Assembly (NCBI GenBank): GCA_030147845.1
Contig: JASBUN010000036.1
Span: forward strand, 124,001 to 188,000
Source: Gammaproteobacteria bacterium
Lineage (GTDB): Bacteria; Pseudomonadota; Gammaproteobacteria; JASBUN01
Length of the DNA stretch: 64,000 nucleotides
Reading direction: 5' to 3'
Shown piece by piece: positions 34,435-43,002 of the stretch. Both the position numbers and the translations under genes were made by a program. The notes under the pieces are model-generated. The model had not been told where the DNA came from. It saw nothing but the letters and a program-made list of their open reading frames with translations, and did no database searches. How positions within the stretch are numbered: the first letter of the stretch is position 1; the number at the start of each line of letters is the position of its first letter.

Positions 34435-34532
34435 AAACGGGTTGGGGCTATCGCGAGATTCGGGCGCTGCCGGTGGCAGAGTTTGAGTTCTACACCGATA
34501 CGATAATCGAGGCCTCGAAGACGGAGCACTGA
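34099..34532 (+). CDS. Tail assembly chaperone, -1 frameshift fusion product (gp41-gp41')
   Basis: Slipping -1 at 34374-34380 continues as GKVRVERLKGYYERVLLLGL and ends at TGA 34530-34532, giving about 144 residues. The -1 frame is protein-like and fills the gap up to the tape measure ATG at 34532. Long-tailed phages make such a pair to wrap the tape measure during tail assembly. Confidence 0.7.
34374..34380 (+). promoter_or_regulatory. Programmed -1 ribosomal frameshift site GGGAAAG
   Basis: The heptamer sits in the correct register, G GGA AAG, for the X XXY YYZ rule. It is the same heptamer used by phage lambda G/GT. The -1 frame is open for 50 codons after it. Confidence 0.75.
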
Positions 34533-36358
34533 TGTCTGACACGCTGAAACTCGCATTGACCATTACCGCCGTTGATATGTTCAGCGGCGTGATGCGTCGG
34601 TTGCGTGATCGGGTCAAGGGTACCGGCAAGGAAGCACAGCGGGTGCGCAAAGACTTCGACGACATGGAGCGCTCCATCAACCGGGGTGTGAAGGCCCTGG
34701 CCGTCGCCGGTTATGTGGCTGCCAAGCTGCGCCCGGGTGTCCGCGCAGCCTCTGACCTGCAGGCCGAGATGCTTGGCGCAAAGGCGGAGATGAGCGGTGC
34801 GGGCACCAATGCTGCGGTGTTGGCCAAACAACTCGTGGCGGTGCGCGATACGGCCTTCCAGGTACAGGCATGGACGCCCTTCGACATGACGCAGATCGTG
34901 GCGATGGAAAAGGAACTGATTAAAGCCGGCGCACGCGTTCAGGATATCGTGGGGAAAAGCGGTGCGGCGGCAGCCACCGCTGCGCTGGCCACCTATGAGA
35001 AGCTCGACCCGACTCAGATCGGCAACGCGCTGGTCGGTATTGGTACACCGTTTAAAGTGCAAGCCTCGGGCTACATGAAATTGGCCGATGATATCTCGCG
35101 GGCGGCGTCGGCCTCGACCGTGGGTGCGGCCGACATCGCCGAGTCAGCCAAGTATGCGGCTGGACCGCTGGCGGCGCTGCGCAAGACACCGAAGGAAATG
35201 CTCGCCCTGGTGGCCGTGATGGCGCAGGTCGGTGTCACGGGCAGCATGGCCGGCACCAGCCTGCGGCGATTTTTCATGATGGCTGCGCGGCATAAGGTCT
35301 TCCGTCAAGCGAACGGCGATTTGAAGTCTACCGTCGAAATCATCGACATTCTGCACCAGAAGCTCGATGGCAAGGGGGCGGCCGAGCAAAGCGCCATCCT
35401 CAACAAGGTCTTCGGACCGGAAGGCGCACCGGTCGCGCTCGCCCTGTTAAACAAAGGCAAGGGCTCATTCAGCGACATCATCCAGCAGATGGATCAGGCC
35501 GCACCCTTGGCCAAAAAGCTCGGCATCCAAATGGAAGGTTTTGGCAAGCAGATGGAAAGCTTGAGCGGTACGTCGAAATCGACCATCGCCACGCTGTTCC
35601 AACCGGCGTTAAACCCGCTGACAAAGCTCGTTAAAAAGACCAATGAATGGGTAGCCGCGTTGGGTACAGCGGCCCAGCATCAGTCTGCGATTGGCAAGAC
35701 CGTGACCTATGGCGGCGGCGCTCTCGTCGGCGCGGGTCTGCTCTATGGAGGCTACAAGCTATTGCGTGGTGGGCTGTCCGGCATGCGCGTGCTCAAGGGG
35801 CTGAAAGGTCTCGGCGGCGGCGTGGCGGCCGGCAAGGCGCTGGAGGCCACGGCCGGTGTTACGCCGGTGTATGTGGTGAACATGCCCGCTGGCGGCATCG
35901 CAGGCGGTATCGGAGACGCACTCGGCAGCGGTGGAAAGCGAGCAAGCGTGCTCAGCCGCATGGGTGGGCTAATCAAACGCGGTGGCAGCGGGTTGGCGGC
36001 GCTTGGTGGCGGAGGGGCTGGAGGCGCGGCGCTCGCAGGTGGCGCCGTAGTGGCCTCCGGTGCTGCCGGGTACGGAGCGGGCACCGTCATCTATAACAAA
36101 GCGATATCAGGCACCAAGTTGGGCGATGCCATCGGCAGCGGCATCGCCCACGTATTGGCGTGGTTTGGTAATAAGGATGCGCGCCAAGCCATTGCCGACA
36201 CCGCAGCCGGCGAACGACATGCGCGTGATCTCAAGGGCACCATCAAGCTGGAAGTAGAAAGCAAGAATGCGACGGTAAAGGTGCATCGCATGCAGACCGA
36301 TCATCCCGGCGTCAACCTACAGACCGATACCGGCCTGGCCACCGCAGGGGGATGGTGA
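34532..36358 (+). CDS. Tail tape measure protein (Mu gp42-like)
   Basis: A 608-residue protein. The N-terminal part is helical (DTLKLALTITAVDMFSGVMR), and a TP901-type core has ASTVGAADIAESAKYAAGPL and GTSLRRFFMMAARHKVF. Gly/Ala-rich hydrophobic segments lie between about residues 395 and 530, and a basic tail follows. Its length sets tail length. ATG overlaps the chaperone stop. Confidence 0.9.
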   Translation: MSDTLKLALTITAVDMFSGVMRRLRDRVKGTGKEAQRVRKDFDDMERSINRGVKALAVAGYVAAKLRPGVRAASDLQAEMLGAKAEMSGAGTNAAVLAKQLVAVRDTAFQVQAWTPFDMTQIVAMEKELIKAGARVQDIVGKSGAAAATAALATYEKLDPTQIGNALVGIGTPFKVQASGYMKLADDISRAASASTVGAADIAESAKYAAGPLAALRKTPKEMLALVAVMAQVGVTGSMAGTSLRRFFMMAARHKVFRQANGDLKSTVEIIDILHQKLDGKGAAEQSAILNKVFGPEGAPVALALLNKGKGSFSDIIQQMDQAAPLAKKLGIQMEGFGKQMESLSGTSKSTIATLFQPALNPLTKLVKKTNEWVAALGTAAQHQSAIGKTVTYGGGALVGAGLLYGGYKLLRGGLSGMRVLKGLKGLGGGVAAGKALEATAGVTPVYVVNMPAGGIAGGIGDALGSGGKRASVLSRMGGLIKRGGSGLAALGGGGAGGAALAGGAVVASGAAGYGAGTVIYNKAISGTKLGDAIGSGIAHVLAWFGNKDARQAIADTAAGERHARDLKGTIKLEVESKNATVKVHRMQTDHPGVNLQTDTGLATAGGW

Positions 36359-36360
36359 TG

Positions 36361-36726
36361 TCAATTGCAAGCGATGGCGATATAACCGGTCTTGGCGCGA
36401 TAGCACGTGGTGGTCTTGCCGGGAAAGGCCAGGGAACTCCAATGAAAGACGTTGCCATATTCGACGATATGCAGCGCCAGCTTCGAGTATTCATACATCG
36501 CGCGGCGACGTGGCTCTATGGGCAGCTGACGCACGTCGATCTGCCACGTCAGGTAAAACTCCCCGTTTTTGTATGCGCAGGTAAAGCGTGCGATAGCCGG
36601 GTCGATGTGCATGCACTCATACAGCGGTACCACCGTGGTGGGTGGCGGAAAGTGAGTGGTCTCGGCAGCATTGGCCATGCTGAGTGGCGTCATCAAGAAT
36701 ACGGCAATCATCGCAATAATACGCAT
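36361..36726 (-). CDS. Secreted cargo protein encoded against the tail operon
   Basis: A 121-residue protein with a signal peptide: a short basic start, the hydrophobic run IIAMIAVFLMTPLSM and a probable cut after MANA at residue 20. The mature part is about 100 residues with four cysteines (ECMH, FTCAY, TTCY, IACN), fit for two disulfides. GGGGGG lies 5 bp before the ATG at 36726. Being on the opposite strand between tape measure and gp43, it needs its own promoter and is probably made in lysogens, for example as an exclusion factor. I do not recognise the family. Confidence 0.65.
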   Translation of the reverse strand: MRIIAMIAVFLMTPLSMANAAETTHFPPPTTVVPLYECMHIDPAIARFTCAYKNGEFYLTWQIDVRQLPIEPRRRAMYEYSKLALHIVEYGNVFHWSSLAFPGKTTTCYRAKTGYIAIACN

Positions 36727-36758
36727 CACATCCCCCCATGTCGTGCGGAGAGTTTACC

Positions 36759-37970
36759 ATGAGCTGGCGCGACACGCTTCGCGCACAGTCGGTCTCCGGT
36801 CAACCGATGGTCGGCAGCTACGGCGGTGTGCGCTTCATCTGCCCGAGCCATAGCCTGACGGTGGGCCGGCGCACACAGGTGCATGAGTTACCGTTGCGCA
36901 ATACCCCCATCGTCGATGATCTGGGTCGCAAGGCGCGGCAGTTCGAGGTCGAGGTGTTCGTCGATGGCACGCTGGACAGTCAGGGCGATTACATGCAGGC
37001 CCGCGATGCGCTGATCACGGCGCTCGAAAAGCCGGGGCCCGCCACGATGGTTCATCCCTGGTACGGCACACTGAGAGTGTCGCTGGCCAGTCCGGCACGC
37101 GTGCGCGAGGAGAGTCGGCAAGGGGGACGTGCGACATTCACGCTGAGCGTGATCGAGAACATCGACCTGCGCCTGGCGCCGGCGCGCAGCGCCTTCACGC
37201 CCTCGCTGACGCGTCAGGCCGCCGATGCCAGCGATACCGCATCGACCACTGATTTCGCCAATCGCTGGGATGTAACCGGTCTACCTGATTTTCACCTCGC
37301 CGCGCTGAACCGGGAGATCGACAACACGCTGGCCGGTATCGAGCGCACTGTCAGCGGCACCACATCGAGCGTCGCGGCCGAGATCCGCAGTCCCTACAAC
37401 ATGGGCGCGGCCATCATCGGCGCAGTACACCGCATGGCCGATATCGTCACCGAGCCGCTGCGTGCGCTGCGCCTGTATCAGGCCTTGTGGGCCAGCGGCA
37501 ATGATGCGCCTGCCATCCCGACCACCACCGCTACACGCAGACAGGAAGCGCGCAGCGCAGCAGCACTGCATGCCATCGTGCAGCGTGCGACGGTCACCGC
37601 CGCGGCGCGTCAGTCGGCCCAGGTGGTCTATGCCGACCAAGCTCAGGCACTGGCGATACAAACGGACCTGGTCGATGCGCTCGACACGCAGATGCTGGCG
37701 ACCGACCCGGTCACCGCCGCGCCCATCGATGATGGCGTATACCAGGCGCTGACCACGCTACGCGCGGCCGTCGCCGAGGACTTGCGTACCCGCGGGGCCC
37801 GATTGCCTGAATTGGCGGGCTATACCCCGCGCGCCACAATGCCTGCATTAGTCATTGCGCATCGGCTCTATGGTGACGCCGCGCGGGCCGACGAGATCGT
37901 GACGCGCAACCACGTGTCGCATCCCGGATTTGTAACGGGTGGTGAAGCGTTGGAGGTGTTGAGTGTCTGA
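36759..37970 (+). CDS. DNA circularisation protein N (Mu gp43-like)
   Basis: A 403-residue protein. The N-terminal domain has SWRDTLRAQSVSGQPMVGSY and RTQVHELPLRNTPIVDDLGR, the signature of the DNA circulation family. In Mu, N is a baseplate/tail protein and is injected to protect linear phage DNA. GGAG lies 8 bp before the ATG. Confidence 0.9.
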   Translation: MSWRDTLRAQSVSGQPMVGSYGGVRFICPSHSLTVGRRTQVHELPLRNTPIVDDLGRKARQFEVEVFVDGTLDSQGDYMQARDALITALEKPGPATMVHPWYGTLRVSLASPARVREESRQGGRATFTLSVIENIDLRLAPARSAFTPSLTRQAADASDTASTTDFANRWDVTGLPDFHLAALNREIDNTLAGIERTVSGTTSSVAAEIRSPYNMGAAIIGAVHRMADIVTEPLRALRLYQALWASGNDAPAIPTTTATRRQEARSAAALHAIVQRATVTAAARQSAQVVYADQAQALAIQTDLVDALDTQMLATDPVTAAPIDDGVYQALTTLRAAVAEDLRTRGARLPELAGYTPRATMPALVIAHRLYGDAARADEIVTRNHVSHPGFVTGGEALEVLSV

Positions 37971-39018
37971 CGATGTCCGCCTCATCATCGATGGGCAGTC
38001 CTACGCCGGCTGGAACTCGGTGTCGATCCGCACCTCGCTCGATGAAGTGATCAGCAGCTTCGAACTGGGCATCGTCGATGCCTGGAACGGTAGCGGGTTG
38101 CCTCGGGTACGCAATGGCGCGCCGTGCCAGGTGTGGCTCGATGACACGGTGCTCGTCACCGGTTACCTTGACCGCATTCAGCGTCGGTACGACGACGCCC
38201 AGCGTGCGATCAGTGTCTCCGGGCGCGCCAAGGCGGCGGATTTGCAGGATTGCAGTTATCCGCTGTCCACGCTGCCGGCGTCGTGGAAATCGCAGACGGT
38301 CCTTCACATCGCCAATGCCTTGGCCAAACCGTTCGGCATTGCGGTGACGGACAGCTCGGGACTGGCATCCCATGTGGTCGAGATCGCCAAGGTGCAAAAC
38401 GGCGATACGCCGCTGGATATCCTGGCGGCCTATATGCGCGTGATCGGCGCTCGGCTGGTGAGTCTACCCGACGGCAACCTGGACATCGTGACGGCGAGCA
38501 CGGACCGCCTCGGCACAGGGCTGAGGCTAGGCGACAACATTTTGCGTGCTGAGGACACCGACGATCTGCGTGACCGGTTCAGCGATTATAGGGTCGTATC
38601 GCAGACGAAGGGGAGCGATAAAATTTTTGCGGATGCCACAGCGTCCGTGGTCGGCAAGAGTCACGACCCGGTCATGGCGGCGGTGCGTTATCGCCCAACC
38701 ATTATTAACTCCGAAGTCTCAATGGCCTCCATTGCCGCCGCTACCCGCCGGGCTGACGTCGCGCGGAATAATGCCGCCGGACGCTCACACATGACCACCT
38801 ATGATGTACACGGTTGGCGTCATGCTGATGGGCGCTGGGCGTTCAACCATCAAGTGCATGTCACGGATGCTGAGTGCGGCTGGGAAGATTGGCTAATCAT
38901 CGGTACGGTGGAACTCGTGCTCGATGACAAGGGGCGACGCAGCCGCATCACGGTAATGCCTGCCACGGCGTATGACGCGGTACCGATACCGGCGAAACAG
39001 ACTGGGGATGTGTTCTGA
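37963..39018 (+). CDS. Baseplate hub protein P (Mu gp44-like)
   Basis: A 351-residue protein with the baseplate hub pattern (VRLIIDGQSYAGWNSVSIRT, and AFNHQVHVTDAECGWEDWLI-like end written here as read around residues 285-305). GTG start overlaps the N stop by 8 bp. It corresponds to P2 gpD/T4 gp27 hub proteins. Confidence 0.88.
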   Translation: MSDDVRLIIDGQSYAGWNSVSIRTSLDEVISSFELGIVDAWNGSGLPRVRNGAPCQVWLDDTVLVTGYLDRIQRRYDDAQRAISVSGRAKAADLQDCSYPLSTLPASWKSQTVLHIANALAKPFGIAVTDSSGLASHVVEIAKVQNGDTPLDILAAYMRVIGARLVSLPDGNLDIVTASTDRLGTGLRLGDNILRAEDTDDLRDRFSDYRVVSQTKGSDKIFADATASVVGKSHDPVMAAVRYRPTIINSEVSMASIAAATRRADVARNNAAGRSHMTTYDVHGWRHADGRWAFNHQVHVTDAECGWEDWLIIGTVELVLDDKGRRSRITVMPATAYDAVPIPAKQTGDVF

Positions 39019-39623
39019 TGGATGCACGTACCTGGCAACGCCTGACTGACCCGCTGCGTCGCCGTATTGCGAGCTTGCTCACGCGCGGTGTTACCACCTC
39101 GGTGGATGCTGCACCGATGATGCAAGCGGTACAGGCCACCACCATTGACGAAGTGCCGCTGGATAACATGGAGCACTTCGAAGGTTATGGGTTGACGAGT
39201 CATCCTCATCCCGGATCGGAACCGTTGATCATGCAGGTCGAAGGCAAGCGCGGTCATGAAGTCGTGATCACCGTCGCCGATCGCCGCTATCGCCTGAAAA
39301 ATCTGGCGGCCGGTGAGGTCGCGTTATACGACGACCTCGGCAACGTCGTGCACTTCCAGCGCACCCAACTCCTGGTCAACGCCGTGCAACACCTTGAGGT
39401 CGCCGCACCGACGGCGACCATCACCGCGACCACGACCCACATTGGGGACGTGACCATACAAGGCAACCTGGTCGTGAGCGGAAATATTACCGCGGACGGC
39501 GAAATTACCGATCTGGCGGCGAGCGGCGGCACCACGCTGAGCCATGTGCGCACCGTCTACGACGGCCACACCCATCCAGGCGATTCCGGTGGCACAACCG
39601 GCGCGCCGAATCAGGCGATGTAA
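39018..39623 (+). CDS. Baseplate spike protein V (Mu gp45-like)
   Basis: A 201-residue protein. An OB-like N-terminal domain (HFEGYGLTSHPHPGSEPLIM) is followed by a beta-helical stalk (TATITATTTHIGDVTIQGNL) and the tip YDGHTHPGDSGGTTGAPNQA. The HxH tip motif binds iron in Mu and P2 spikes, so this is the membrane-piercing needle. Confidence 0.92.
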   Translation: MDARTWQRLTDPLRRRIASLLTRGVTTSVDAAPMMQAVQATTIDEVPLDNMEHFEGYGLTSHPHPGSEPLIMQVEGKRGHEVVITVADRRYRLKNLAAGEVALYDDLGNVVHFQRTQLLVNAVQHLEVAAPTATITATTTHIGDVTIQGNLVVSGNITADGEITDLAASGGTTLSHVRTVYDGHTHPGDSGGTTGAPNQAM

Positions 39624-39625
39624 GC

Positions 39626-40087
39626 ATGGATATCGCCCTCACACAGGACAATGCCGGCGCCTTCGCTTTATCGCTCAACACCCAGGGCACCGATCTGGCC
39701 ACGGATGACGGCCTAACCACGGCGATGATCCTCAGCGTATTCACTGACCGGCGTGCACATACCGATGACCGCCTGCCCGGTGGGGCATCTGACGATCGCC
39801 GGGGGAGTTGGCATGACAATGTGCTGCCGGTGGCCGGCGACCAGGAGGGCTCGCGCCTGTGGTTGTTGGCACGCGAGAAGCGCACCACCGATGTGCTGGA
39901 CCGTGCACGCGCGTATGTCGAGGAGGCGCTGGTCTGGCTGATCGAAGACGGCATCGCCGATCGCGTGGTGGCCAGTGCAGATTGGCACCCGCAGCGAACC
40001 GACTGGTTGGTGTTGCGCGTGAGCATCGACCGCGCTACCGGCGGCCGGTACGAATCGACCTTTAACGCGACATTACAGGCACGTTAA
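39626..40087 (+). CDS. GP46 baseplate wedge protein
   Basis: A 153-residue protein of the phage GP46 family (MILSVFTDRRAHTDDRLPGG, then REKRTTDVLDRARAYVEEAL). It is a gp25-like wedge component of the contractile baseplate. It lies between spike and gp47. Confidence 0.9.
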   Translation: MDIALTQDNAGAFALSLNTQGTDLATDDGLTTAMILSVFTDRRAHTDDRLPGGASDDRRGSWHDNVLPVAGDQEGSRLWLLAREKRTTDVLDRARAYVEEALVWLIEDGIADRVVASADWHPQRTDWLVLRVSIDRATGGRYESTFNATLQAR

Positions 40088-41160
40088 TGCCCTATCCACG
40101 CCCGACACTCACCCAACTCATCGACCGCATCCAAACGGACATCGAGACCCGTCTGCCGGGCACTGACGCTCGTTTGCGGCGCGCACTGCTTGCCACGCTG
40201 GCCCGTGCCGAAGCCGGCGCCGTGCATGGCCTATACGGTTATGTGGACTGGGTGTCGCGCCAAATCGTACCTGACACCGCGGACGATGCTCAGTTAGACC
40301 GACATGCTGACTGGTGGGGCGTGCCGCGCTTGGCCGCTACACCGGCCACCGGTTCGGTGACGTTTGCGGGCACGGATGGCAATACAATCCCGGCTGGCGC
40401 TACGTTGCAGCGCTCGGACGGCGTGCAGTACACCACCGACGCCGCCGTGACGATTGCCGCGACCACGGCAACCGCAAATGTGACTGCAACCATAGGCGGG
40501 CAGACCACCAATGCCACCGCCGGGCAGTCGCTCACACTGGTGTCTCCGGTCGCGGGGGTGCAGAGCGCTGCGACGGTCACCACAGCCGGCCTGAGTGGCG
40601 GCACTGACATCGAGACCGACGCCGCTCTGCGCACGCGCTTGCATCAGCGCGTACAGCAGCGTCCACAGGGTGGCGCGCTGGCCGATTACAGCACCTGGGC
40701 GTCAGAGGTGGCTGGCGTCACGCGCGTCTGGGTATTACCCGCGTGGAACGGCCTCGGCACCGTGGGCGTCGCGTTTGTGCGGGACAACGATGCAAGCATT
40801 ATCCCCGACGCGGCCGAGGTGCAAACGGTGCAGGACTATATTGACGCGCGCCGGCCCGTCACCGCTGCACTGAGCGTGTTTGCGCCCACCGCCGCGCCGC
40901 AGGCGATGACCATCAAACTCACACCGAACACCGCTACCGTACAGACCGCGGTCGAAGCCGAACTCACCGACCTGTTCCGCCGCGAGTCGGCCGTCGAAGA
41001 TGGCAGCGGTAGTGGCAAGGTATTGCTTAGTCACATCGAAGAAGCCATCAGTATTGCGGCCGGCGAGACCGACCATGTACTCGTCACGCCCGTGGCCGAT
41101 ATCGCACCCGCCACGGGCGAAATCGCTACCCTCGGCGTACTCACCTGGCAGGCGCTCTGA
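40087..41160 (+). CDS. Baseplate J-like protein (Mu gp47)
   Basis: A 357-residue protein with the baseplate J layout: LTQLIDRIQTDIETRLPGTD at the start, RHADWWGVPRLAATPATGSV, and a C-terminal region ending in IATLGVLTWQAL. It forms the baseplate wedges around the hub. It overlaps gp46 and gp48 by one base each. Confidence 0.93.
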   Translation: MPYPRPTLTQLIDRIQTDIETRLPGTDARLRRALLATLARAEAGAVHGLYGYVDWVSRQIVPDTADDAQLDRHADWWGVPRLAATPATGSVTFAGTDGNTIPAGATLQRSDGVQYTTDAAVTIAATTATANVTATIGGQTTNATAGQSLTLVSPVAGVQSAATVTTAGLSGGTDIETDAALRTRLHQRVQQRPQGGALADYSTWASEVAGVTRVWVLPAWNGLGTVGVAFVRDNDASIIPDAAEVQTVQDYIDARRPVTAALSVFAPTAAPQAMTIKLTPNTATVQTAVEAELTDLFRRESAVEDGSGSGKVLLSHIEEAISIAAGETDHVLVTPVADIAPATGEIATLGVLTWQAL

Positions 41161-41747
41161 TGCACGATGTGACCGACTACACAGCGCAGATGAACGCTCT
41201 GCTACCCGTCGGAAAATTGTGGGGCAGCCTGCGTGAAGATCCCATCATGCAGAATCTGCTCGCAGCGCTCGCGACCGAGTTTGCGCGCGTCGATGTCGGC
41301 GCTGAGCGCTTGCTGAATGAGTTCGATGCGCGCACGACGTTCGACCTGCTGCCCGAGTGGGAAGCCTTTGCGGGACTACCCGATGCTTGCTCCGGCCTCG
41401 GTACCACACTGCAGCAGCGTCGCGACGCGCTGTTTACCGCTCTCACCTCGGTTGGCGGGCAATCACGGCAGTATTTTATCGACGTCGCTGCGCGGCTCGG
41501 ATTCGCCGGCGCAACCATTACCGAGTTCGAGCCGCATACCGTCGATGCCTCCGTCGACGCGCCTATTTATGGCCAGGACTGGCGCTTCGCTTGGCGCGTG
41601 ACAGCACCAATGCCCGCGATCCAGCAGATGACGGTTGATGCCGATGTCGACGCCTCACTGGGCGAGCAGGCGCCAACCACGCGGCTGGAGTGCATCATCA
41701 ATCGATTCAAACCCGCACACACCATCGCGCTATTTAGTTACACGTAG
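41160..41747 (+). CDS. DUF2313/YmfQ protein (Mu gp48)
   Basis: A 195-residue protein with LLPVGKLWGSLREDPIMQNL and FDLLPEWEAFAGLPDACSGL, typical of the YmfQ/gp48 family. It is a baseplate component that connects tail fibres. It lies directly before the fibre genes. Confidence 0.9.
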   Translation: MHDVTDYTAQMNALLPVGKLWGSLREDPIMQNLLAALATEFARVDVGAERLLNEFDARTTFDLLPEWEAFAGLPDACSGLGTTLQQRRDALFTALTSVGGQSRQYFIDVAARLGFAGATITEFEPHTVDASVDAPIYGQDWRFAWRVTAPMPAIQQMTVDADVDASLGEQAPTTRLECIINRFKPAHTIALFSYT

Positions 41748-41755
41748 GAGATGTC

Positions 41756-42379
41756 ATGGAACCGAGAAATTATCTAGCCAATGCGGGTGCAACACCGCCC
41801 GCCGCACCGCCCGCCCCATCGCAAGGCTACCCGCAAACGGCGATACCAGGCACTACGCCCGCGACCACGCCTGGACCGTTTTGGTATTACAAGATCGGCG
41901 AGGAATTGCGCGCCGTCATCAATGGCGCCGGCATTGTGCCGAGCGATGCCGATCTCACCCAGCTGCTGACCGCGCTGGAAGCGCTGTACCTGAATCAGTC
42001 TGAGGGTGATGCGCGCTACGCTAAGCTGGCGGGGCTCGCGACGCAGGCGTTTGAGGTCGCTGATGCGGCGACCGCCAACCAGGCCGTCGCCCTCGGGCAG
42101 TTCGTCAATTCGTTCGCGGCGCGCGGGTACGCCAAGCTGCCCGGAGGGCTGATAGTCCAGTGGGGGCAGGATGCCACCGCAAACAACGCTTGGGCTACCG
42201 CGACGCTCCCGATTGCGTTTCCCAATGCGGGCCTCATCGTGGTCGCTAGCACGACAACAGCAACAACCTCCAATCACGCGAATGCCGCGTTTGCATCAGC
42301 GAGCCAGATTTACCTTTCAAATAGCGCTACCGCTGGCGCTTTCGCCGACATTGTATATTGGATCGCCATAGGACATTGA
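41756..42379 (+). CDS. Tail fibre protein
   Basis: A 207-residue short fibre. It has a Pro/Ala-rich N-terminal part, KIGEELRAVINGAGIVPSDA and a C-terminal domain that starts GYAKLPGGLIVQWGQ, common in gp53-like fibre tips. It probably binds the host surface. AGGAG precedes the ATG. Confidence 0.8.
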   Translation: MEPRNYLANAGATPPAAPPAPSQGYPQTAIPGTTPATTPGPFWYYKIGEELRAVINGAGIVPSDADLTQLLTALEALYLNQSEGDARYAKLAGLATQAFEVADAATANQAVALGQFVNSFAARGYAKLPGGLIVQWGQDATANNAWATATLPIAFPNAGLIVVASTTTATTSNHANAAFASASQIYLSNSATAGAFADIVYWIAIGH

Positions 42380-42381
42380 TC

Positions 42382-43002
42382 ATGAGATACGCCCAAATCG
42401 ATAGTACCAATATGAGTTACCAGCAAGTCGCTGGCTGGTTCGATTCGACAGAGTTTGATTACCCGGCGGTCGACTTCACCTTGGCCGACTATGTGTTGAT
42501 GACCGATGCGCAGTGGGCAGCCCGACACGATACGCCGTATTACGACCCAGCAGCCAAGACCTTTGGCGCACCACCGCCGCCTGCCCCCGTACCACTATCA
42601 ACGCTGCAGGCCCAAGCCGTAGCGGCCATCAACCAGTCCGCTGGGCAAGCGCGCGCCCGATACATTACGGTTGAGCCGGGGCAGGAGTCCACCTATCGGA
42701 TCAAGGCAGACGAGGCCGACGCGTATGTGGCCGCTAGCCGCCCCGCGGACACCACACCCTATCCGGTATTGTCCGCAGAGGCTGCCGCCCGATCGATGAC
42801 GGTCTCGGCGCTGGCCGATGAGGTACGCACCACGCGTGACGCCTGGGTGCAGGTCGCGGCTCAGGTAGAGGCCGAGCGAATGAGAGGTAAAACCAACGTG
42901 GCGGCTTGCTCCGCCGTCGATCCCGCTGCTCCGACAGCCGCCGAGACTCAAGCTGTCACGGATGCACAGGCTGCGGCCGAGACTGCGCTCGCTGCGATAT
43001 GA
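42382..43002 (+). CDS. Tail fibre-associated protein, DUF4376-like
   Basis: A 206-residue protein. The N-terminal part (YAQIDSTNMSYQQVAGWFDS) and the region RARYITVEPGQESTYRIKAD resemble fibre-assembly proteins with DUF4376. It may be a chaperone or a fibre tip subunit. It ends with ATGA overlap on the repeat protein gene. Confidence 0.6.
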   Translation: MRYAQIDSTNMSYQQVAGWFDSTEFDYPAVDFTLADYVLMTDAQWAARHDTPYYDPAAKTFGAPPPPAPVPLSTLQAQAVAAINQSAGQARARYITVEPGQESTYRIKADEADAYVAASRPADTTPYPVLSAEAAARSMTVSALADEVRTTRDAWVQVAAQVEAERMRGKTNVAACSAVDPAAPTAAETQAVTDAQAAAETALAAI

